From contig NZ_JAHLQJ010000015.1 of NCBI RefSeq assembly GCF_018919145.1, positions 62,001 to 126,000 on the forward strand: a stretch of DNA of 64,000 bases, given 5' to 3'. Below the pieces are notes generated by a model. The model saw only the letters and a list, made by a program, of their open reading frames with translations, had not been told where the DNA came from and made no database searches. Position 1 is the stretch's first letter; each line of letters starts with the position of its first letter. This DNA comes from Paenibacillus brevis (lineage in GTDB: Bacteria > Bacillota > Bacilli > Paenibacillales > Paenibacillaceae). Of the stretch, positions 58,721-64,000 are shown piece after piece. A program made the translations under genes and the position numbers.

Positions 58721-61024
58721 ATGCCGAAAATCGCGGACAAATACTTGGTGGTTGATCCCTGGAAAGTAGTCGAAGAAGGGTTTGATCCGGCGCGCAACCG
58801 GGTTTCCGAATCGATTTTTTCACTGGGGAATGAATATATGGGCGTCAGAGGATACCCAGAGGAAGGATATGGCGGGGATACGCTGCTGGGGAGTTATTTT
58901 AACGGGCTATATGAAGAGAGTAAGGTAGCAGCCCACTATAAAGGAATTATTAAATCACTGCGCTTCATGGTCAACGCGGTTGATTGGCTGTACACCCGAA
59001 TTACAGTGGATGGCGAGACATTGGACTTGGCGACAAGCCGGTTCTCGGATTACCGCAGGGAAGTGGATTTCAGAACAGGAATTTACCGCCGGGAGTTGAC
59101 CTGGCATCTGCGGAGCGGCAAGAGCCTAAAGCTTGCGTTCGAGCGTCTGGTCAGCATGCGGAACTGTCATCTCGGCGGCCAGCGGATCACGCTGGTACCG
59201 GTTGACTTTGACGGGGAGGCAACGATTCGGACGGGGCTGGACTTCTCGGTGCTGCATGAGGATCAAGGCCGGCGTTATTGGTCGGTGCTGAAGCAGGAAG
59301 AGGAGCAGGGAATCGCGGCGATTCTGGGTCAGACTGAAAATACAGAGAACCGGTTGTTCTCCGGTTTTCGGGCAGTGTCGCTTGCAGAGACAGGACGTCT
59401 ACCGGTGTCTGAGGACGGGCTGATCGCTTATGACCTGAAGCTCAAGCTGGAGCAGGGTGTCTCAGCCGTGATGGATAAACTCGTCATCAATGTTGCAGAG
59501 AAGGATCACGCGCTGGACGACAGTGCGGTGTGGCGGCAAGGCATGGACCTGGTTGAAGCGATCCGCGGGAAGGGATACGACCATGCGGCTGAGCAGCAGC
59601 AAGCCTATTGGCAGCAGGTCTGGGAGGCATCCGATATCGAGATTGCAGGCGATCCGGACAATCAGCAAGGGATCCGGTTCTGTATTTTTCAGATGTATCA
59701 GACCTATCACGGCGACAATCCCGGCTTTAATATCGGGGCGAAAGGACTGACAGGCGAGGCCTATCGCGGGCTGGCCTTCTGGGATACGGAGTCGTACTGT
59801 CTGCCGTTCTACATTTTCAATAATCCGAAGGCGGCAAAAAGCCTGCTGGAGTTCCGCTACAAATCGCTTCCTCATGCGCTTCAGCGGGCCAAGGAGCTGG
59901 ATTGCGAAGGGGCATTTTATCCGATTGCGACGATCGACGGCACCGAGAGCTGCGATCTTTGGCAGCATTCTAATCTCCAGCTGCATGTAGGTACTGCAGT
60001 CGCTTACGGGCTGCGCCACTATGTAACAATTACTGGGGACACGAGCTTCCTTCATGATAAAGGAGTTGAAATGCTGATTCAGATCAGCCGCTTCTATGCT
60101 ACTCGCGGACAATTCGGACAAAAGAGCGGCGAGTATGGTTATTTCGGCGTAATGGGTCCGGACGAGTTCCAACTGATGGTCAACAACAATTGCTATATCA
60201 ACTGGATGGCGAAGAAGCTGTTCGAGTATACGTTGGAATCGATCCAGGGCATGCAGAATACGGAGCCGGAGAAGTTCGCGCTTCTGGCGGAGAGAATCGG
60301 GTTAACGGATGAAGAGCCAGCAGATTGGAAGCATAAAGCCGATCATATGAAAATCCCCCGCGATGAAGTCACCGGCGTGTATGAAGAACACGATGGATTC
60401 TTTGACATGCCGCATCTGGATATTCATTCGATCCCTGTGACGGAGTTCCCGCTGTACTCGCACTGGTCTTATGATCGGTTGTATCGGTATGACATGATCA
60501 AGCAGCCGGATGTGCTGATGTTCATGTTCCTGTACAGCAGTCAGTTCACGCGGGAAGAGAAGCGTGCCAATTATGATTATTATGAGCCTAGATGTATTCA
60601 TGAATCTTCCTTGTCGCCATCGATCCATTCGATTCTTGCCGCCGAGATTGGGCGGCCGGAGGAAGCTTACCGGTTCTTTGAATTTGCGACCCGTCTTGAT
60701 TTGGATAACTATAACCGTAATACGCGGGAAGGTCTTCATACGACCTCGATTGCAGCGGCCTGGATGAACATTGTATACGGCTTTGGCGGCATGCGATCCG
60801 ACGGAGACAAGCTGCAATTTGCACCGAGCATCCCGGAGCAATGGACCCATTACAGCTTCCCGATCACCTTCCGCGGGAGCAGACTGACCGTTGAAGTGAA
60901 CAAGGATGAAGCGGTGTTCAAGCTCGTGTCCGGAGAACCGATGGACATTGCGGTATATGGCCGAAGCCTGACCGTAGATGGTTCAGAGCTCAGAGTTCCT
61001 TTGGATCAAGTAAAGGTGGGGTAG
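58721..61024 (+). CDS. GH65 disaccharide phosphorylase (first of pair)
   Basis: An inverting phosphorylase of 767 residues that splits an alpha-linked glucose disaccharide with phosphate to give beta-D-glucose 1-phosphate and a sugar. Family blocks are SIFSLGNEYMGVRGYPEEGY, FWDTESYCLPFYIFNNPKAA, the catalytic acid Glu482 in VMGPDEFQLMVNNN, and the phosphate-site region EPRCIHESSLSPSIHS. The HESSLS form is as in maltose phosphorylases, but maltose, nigerose, kojibiose and trehalose phosphorylases are hard to separate by eye. No signal peptide, so cytoplasmic. ATG at 58721 follows AAAGGAG. It is coupled to a second GH65 and pgmB. Confidence 0.93.
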   Translation: MPKIADKYLVVDPWKVVEEGFDPARNRVSESIFSLGNEYMGVRGYPEEGYGGDTLLGSYFNGLYEESKVAAHYKGIIKSLRFMVNAVDWLYTRITVDGETLDLATSRFSDYRREVDFRTGIYRRELTWHLRSGKSLKLAFERLVSMRNCHLGGQRITLVPVDFDGEATIRTGLDFSVLHEDQGRRYWSVLKQEEEQGIAAILGQTENTENRLFSGFRAVSLAETGRLPVSEDGLIAYDLKLKLEQGVSAVMDKLVINVAEKDHALDDSAVWRQGMDLVEAIRGKGYDHAAEQQQAYWQQVWEASDIEIAGDPDNQQGIRFCIFQMYQTYHGDNPGFNIGAKGLTGEAYRGLAFWDTESYCLPFYIFNNPKAAKSLLEFRYKSLPHALQRAKELDCEGAFYPIATIDGTESCDLWQHSNLQLHVGTAVAYGLRHYVTITGDTSFLHDKGVEMLIQISRFYATRGQFGQKSGEYGYFGVMGPDEFQLMVNNNCYINWMAKKLFEYTLESIQGMQNTEPEKFALLAERIGLTDEEPADWKHKADHMKIPRDEVTGVYEEHDGFFDMPHLDIHSIPVTEFPLYSHWSYDRLYRYDMIKQPDVLMFMFLYSSQFTREEKRANYDYYEPRCIHESSLSPSIHSILAAEIGRPEEAYRFFEFATRLDLDNYNRNTREGLHTTSIAAAWMNIVYGFGGMRSDGDKLQFAPSIPEQWTHYSFPITFRGSRLTVEVNKDEAVFKLVSGEPMDIAVYGRSLTVDGSELRVPLDQVKVG

Positions 61025-61025
61025 T

Positions 61026-63341
61026 ATGAAGCTTGCGAATCAAGACTGGATGATTCGGGAGAACGGCTTTGACCGGAACCGGATTGCCGCCAGCGGCAAC
61101 AAGTTTATGATCGGCAACGGCTATATGGGCTGTAGAGGCACGATGGAGGAGTATACAAAGGACCAACTGGCGGCAGTAACGCTGGCAGGGCTGTATGATC
61201 AGGTAGACGGCAAATGGCGTGAACCGGTCAATGCACCGCATCCGCTGTATGCAGTCATTGAATTCGAGGGGCAATTGCTGTCCTTGCCGGACAGCGAGCC
61301 TGTGGAGCACGAGCAGGCACTGGATATTCGCAGCGCGGTACATCACCGCCATACGGTATTTAAGGCGGATAAGGGAGCAGAGCTAATCGTAGAATCAGAG
61401 CGGTTCTGCAGCGCAGCGCGGCTGAATGTGATTGCGGGACGGCTCAGCGTGACATGCAGCACTGACGGCCAATTAACGATTCGTACGGGCATCGATGGGG
61501 AGATATGGGATATCAACGGTCCGCACCTTGAGAAGCTTGAGGCATCGGAGCGTCAGAACAGCCTGCTTGTAACTGCAGTGACCCGTGAGTTGCAAGTGCC
61601 GCTCGCGGTGGCGGAGCGGATCGGCTCAAGCATGGAAGCTGATGACCGAGAGGCTGTGACAATGGAGGTTCGCTATGATCAGCAATCGGGCTCGATCTTC
61701 CGGATGATCACTTTTGCATGCCGGGCAGGCAAGACCTATACATTTGATAGATTTGCCGCCGTATGCACAGGCCTGGATGAGGAGGAGCCGGGCGCTGCAG
61801 CGTTGCGTCTCTGCCGCGAAGCGGCTGGTACCGGCTATTCCGGTCTGCTTGCCGAGCATGAGGCTTGCTGGGAGCGGAAGTGGGCTTTGGCGGACGTGGT
61901 GATTGAAGGCGATGACGAGGCACAATTAGCGCTTCGCTACAGCCTGTACCAGCTGTTGATTATTGCGCCCGAGCATTCAGAGAAGCTGTCGATTCCCGCA
62001 AGAGGGCTATCGGGGCAAGTGTATAAGGGGGCGGTATTCTGGGATACGGAAATGTTCATGCTTCCGTTCTTTCTGTACACGCAGCCGGAGACGGCGCGGA
62101 ATCTGGTGATGTACCGGATTCATACCTTGGACGGAGCGCGGCGCAAAGCGGCTGAATACGGCTATGAAGGTGCTTTCTATGCCTGGGAAAGCCAGGAGAC
62201 CGGGGACGATGCCTGTACGCTTTTCAATGTAAACGATGTGTTTACCGGACGGCCGATGCGTACCTACTTCCGCGATAAACAGGTGCATATCAGCGCGGAT
62301 GCAGCCTACGCAATTTGGGAGTATTATAAATTTACCGGGGATGAAGAAATCCTGCTGAAGGGCGGGGCGGAGACCGTATGGGAATGCGCGAAATTCTTCT
62401 ATTCCTATGCGTACTATAATCCGTTAAAACAAAGATATGAAGTGCTTGATGTCACGGGTCCGGATGAGTATCATGAACGGGTGAATAATAATGCATTCAC
62501 CAATGCTATGGTAAAACGGACGCTCTTCATTGCGCTGGAGGCGATGGAAATTCTGCATGCCGCTTGTCCGGCGCAATATGAGGCGTTGGTGCAGAAAAGT
62601 GCCATCAAGCCGGAGCATATTCGGGATATGCATGATCGACTGTATGTGCCTGAACCGGATTCCGAGACCAGGCTGATAGAGCAATTTGATCGCTATTTCA
62701 CGCTGGAAGATGTCCCGCTTCCCGAGCTTAAGGGCAGGGTGCTCAACAAGCACGAATATTGGGGCGGCGGCAACGGATTGGCAACGACAACGCAAATTTT
62801 GAAGCAGGCAGATATTGTGTTGATGCTGCATTTATTTAAGGATGCCTATGATACGGTGGTTAAAAAAGCGAACTGGGCCTATTACGAGCCGCGTACCGAG
62901 CACGGATCAAGTCTTAGCGCATGCATTTATGCGATGGTTGCCGCCGATACGGGTTCCCCCGACTGGGGCTATCCATACTTTATGCGGACGGCCACGATCG
63001 ACCTGACGGGAGAATCGAAGCAATATGTCGGGGACTTGTACATTGGCGGGACCCATCCGGCTGCGAATGGCGGTGCATGGATGGCTGCTGTCCAAGGGTT
63101 TGCCGGTATCCGCTTTGACGGGGAGTGCGCGACGATTTCTCCTTCACTTCCAGAGAAGTGGCAGGCGGTTCAAACCGGCCTGGTTCTGCGCGGACAGCAA
63201 ATCAAGGTACGGGTTGGCAGGGAACAGGTGGAGCTGGAGGCCGATGCAGGGAATACGAGCGAGGTTCGTGTTGCTGCGTATGGGCAAAGTCTAACGCTTG
63301 AGCCCGGTGTTTCTGCTGTTCTGCGAATGGGGCAGGAGTAA
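61026..63341 (+). CDS. GH65 disaccharide phosphorylase (second of pair)
   Basis: A second, diverged GH65 enzyme of 771 residues starting one nt after the first gene's stop, with AAAGGTGGGG before its ATG. Catalytic acid Glu481 in VTGPDEYHERVNNNAFTN; phosphate site in YEPRTEHGSSLSACIY, the HGSSLS form seen in nigerose/kojibiose-type and other non-maltose members. FWDTEMFMLPFFLYTQPETA is conserved. The two proteins share fold motifs but differ in many loop segments, so they probably act on different linkages rather than being a recent duplication. Confidence 0.92.
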   Translation: MKLANQDWMIRENGFDRNRIAASGNKFMIGNGYMGCRGTMEEYTKDQLAAVTLAGLYDQVDGKWREPVNAPHPLYAVIEFEGQLLSLPDSEPVEHEQALDIRSAVHHRHTVFKADKGAELIVESERFCSAARLNVIAGRLSVTCSTDGQLTIRTGIDGEIWDINGPHLEKLEASERQNSLLVTAVTRELQVPLAVAERIGSSMEADDREAVTMEVRYDQQSGSIFRMITFACRAGKTYTFDRFAAVCTGLDEEEPGAAALRLCREAAGTGYSGLLAEHEACWERKWALADVVIEGDDEAQLALRYSLYQLLIIAPEHSEKLSIPARGLSGQVYKGAVFWDTEMFMLPFFLYTQPETARNLVMYRIHTLDGARRKAAEYGYEGAFYAWESQETGDDACTLFNVNDVFTGRPMRTYFRDKQVHISADAAYAIWEYYKFTGDEEILLKGGAETVWECAKFFYSYAYYNPLKQRYEVLDVTGPDEYHERVNNNAFTNAMVKRTLFIALEAMEILHAACPAQYEALVQKSAIKPEHIRDMHDRLYVPEPDSETRLIEQFDRYFTLEDVPLPELKGRVLNKHEYWGGGNGLATTTQILKQADIVLMLHLFKDAYDTVVKKANWAYYEPRTEHGSSLSACIYAMVAADTGSPDWGYPYFMRTATIDLTGESKQYVGDLYIGGTHPAANGGAWMAAVQGFAGIRFDGECATISPSLPEKWQAVQTGLVLRGQQIKVRVGREQVELEADAGNTSEVRVAAYGQSLTLEPGVSAVLRMGQE

Positions 63342-63378
63342 TCCACGGAGCAGGATTAGCCGTGGGAGGATGGAACCT

Positions 63379-63440
63379 CTATATAAGTTGAACTACAAAG
63401 GCTACTTAGAAGGCATAAGTGTGAAGTGTGCTAGTAAAGA
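63379..63440 (+). repeat. Single end of the palindromic dispersed element
   Basis: CTATATAAGTTGAACTA, then a 15 nt spacer and AGGCATAAGTGTGAAGT, match the terminal repeats of the element at 57477-57681 in sequence and spacing (the first block differs at one position). No second end or core is visible here. It lies in the leader of the beta-phosphoglucomutase gene. A weak CCACGG/CCGTGG pair precedes it at 63343-63365. Confidence 0.55.
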
Positions 63441-63475
63441 CTGAAAATGGATGGTCAAGATAAGGAGAGAATTAC

Positions 63476-64000
63476 ATGCTGGAATCAATGAAGGGTGCGA
63501 TCTTTGATCTGGATGGCGTAATCGTGGATACGGCCAAATATCACTACTTGGCCTGGCGGGCACTTGCGAACCGTCTGGGCTTTGAGTTTACAGAAGCGGA
63601 CAACGAGCGCTTGAAGGGAGTCAGCCGGATGCGGTCGCTCCAGATTCTGCTTGAAATAGGCGGGATGGATGCGGATGAAGCAGAGCGTGAGCAAATGGCG
63701 GAGACGAAAAATAAGGAATATGTAGACTATATCTCCCGGCTGGAGCCATCGGAGCTGCTTCCCGGGGCAAAGGAGTATTTGATGTGCTTGAGAAGCCGCG
63801 GAGTACGGGTCGCCTTGGGCTCAGCGAGCAAGAACGCGGTGTTTATTCTGGAACGCCTCGGGATTACCGGGCTGTTCGATGCCGTTGTTGATGGTACGAA
63901 GGTGGCTAAGGCGAAGCCAGACCCTGAGGTGTTCTTGGCGGCCAGTGCGGAGCTTGGCCTGGATCCGGCGGACTGCGTCGTGTTTGAAGACGCAGCCGCA
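63476..64000 (+). CDS. pgmB: Beta-phosphoglucomutase, partial at window edge
   Basis: Converts beta-D-glucose 1-phosphate to glucose 6-phosphate. The 175 visible residues start with the HAD nucleophile motif GAIFDLDGVIVDTAKYHY (Asp nucleophile and acid/base Asp), followed by the cap domain with LKGVSRMRSLQILLEIGG (substrate-binding GVSR). HAD motif II lies in LGSASKN, and motif III and IV regions in AKAKPDPEVF and VVFEDAAA, where the window ends. The ATG at 63476 follows AAGGAGAG. It completes the GH65 pathway, whose product is beta-glucose 1-phosphate. About 40-50 residues should lie outside the window. Confidence 0.95.
   Translation, partial: MLESMKGAIFDLDGVIVDTAKYHYLAWRALANRLGFEFTEADNERLKGVSRMRSLQILLEIGGMDADEAEREQMAETKNKEYVDYISRLEPSELLPGAKEYLMCLRSRGVRVALGSASKNAVFILERLGITGLFDAVVDGTKVAKAKPDPEVFLAASAELGLDPADCVVFEDAAA

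Noticed and set aside
1-64000. tRNA, rRNA or classical riboswitches
   Set aside because: I looked for cloverleaf ends, rRNA-like blocks and riboswitch cores upstream of queG, folE, nadE and the transport operons and saw none. A covariance-model scan would be decisive.

Overview
The window looks like a chromosomal segment of a Paenibacillus-type Firmicute. Supporting signs are strong AGGAGG ribosome sites with frequent GTG/TTG starts, a yknWXYZ-like operon, bacilliredoxin, YneF, LplB/YtcP-type sugar ABC permeases beside AraC regulators, and secreted enzymes with copper-amine-oxidase-type stalk domains. Species assignment is inference. I saw no rRNA, tRNA, CRISPR array, phage, transposase or known riboswitch. 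Both edges cut genes: a membrane protein on the left and a beta-phosphoglucomutase on the right.

Layout. 0-6.4 kb: end of a membrane protein, MerR regulator plus DUF6273 protein, a reverse-strand flavoprotein, an orphan sensor kinase and a bacilliredoxin. 6.5-11.2 kb: nadE, then a yknWXYZ-like efflux/resistance operon with a possible ECF-sigma promoter. 11.3-18.1 kb: housekeeping genes acpS, mutY, an acetyltransferase, rnhA, queG, a divergent HD-GYP protein, YneF and folE. 18.2-24.7 kb: an arabino-oligosaccharide locus (AraC, three-part ABC importer, GH51 arabinofuranosidase). 24.7-26.9 kb, reverse: a superoxide dismutase fused to an N-terminal helical domain, and a membrane-anchored hydrolase. 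27.1-35.4 kb: IclR regulator and a tightly coupled seven-gene operon of a complete peptide-type ABC importer, a class V aminotransferase and an amidohydrolase. 35.5-35.9 kb: an unusual 51-52 bp tandem hairpin repeat. 36.0-39.2 kb, reverse: secreted hydrolase and a GntR/membrane-protein pair behind a strong palindrome. 39.4-47.2 kb: AraC regulator and a beta-glucan operon (ABC importer, BadF-type kinase, GH4 phospho-glycosidase, secreted GH16). 47.5-50.3 kb, reverse: aconitase. 50.5-57.5 kb: amidase, ddl, uvsE, fabI, an inositol-phosphatase-family gene and a secreted SGNH hydrolase. 57.5-64 kb: a 205 bp palindromic MITE-like element, a methyltransferase, and two tandem GH65 phosphorylases followed by pgmB.

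The accessory theme is saprophytic carbohydrate use. Arabinosides enter by ABC transport and are cut by GH51. Beta-glucan fragments made by GH16 appear to be imported unphosphorylated, phosphorylated by an ATP-dependent kinase and then cut by GH4. Alpha-linked disaccharides are phosphorolysed by GH65 enzymes to beta-glucose 1-phosphate, which PgmB converts to glucose 6-phosphate. The most novel-looking items are the IclR-linked importer/aminotransferase/amidohydrolase operon, the kinase-GH4 beta-glucan operon, the tandem hairpin array at 35.6 kb with apparent compensatory changes, and the palindromic element at 57.5 kb with relatives at 13.1 and 63.4 kb.
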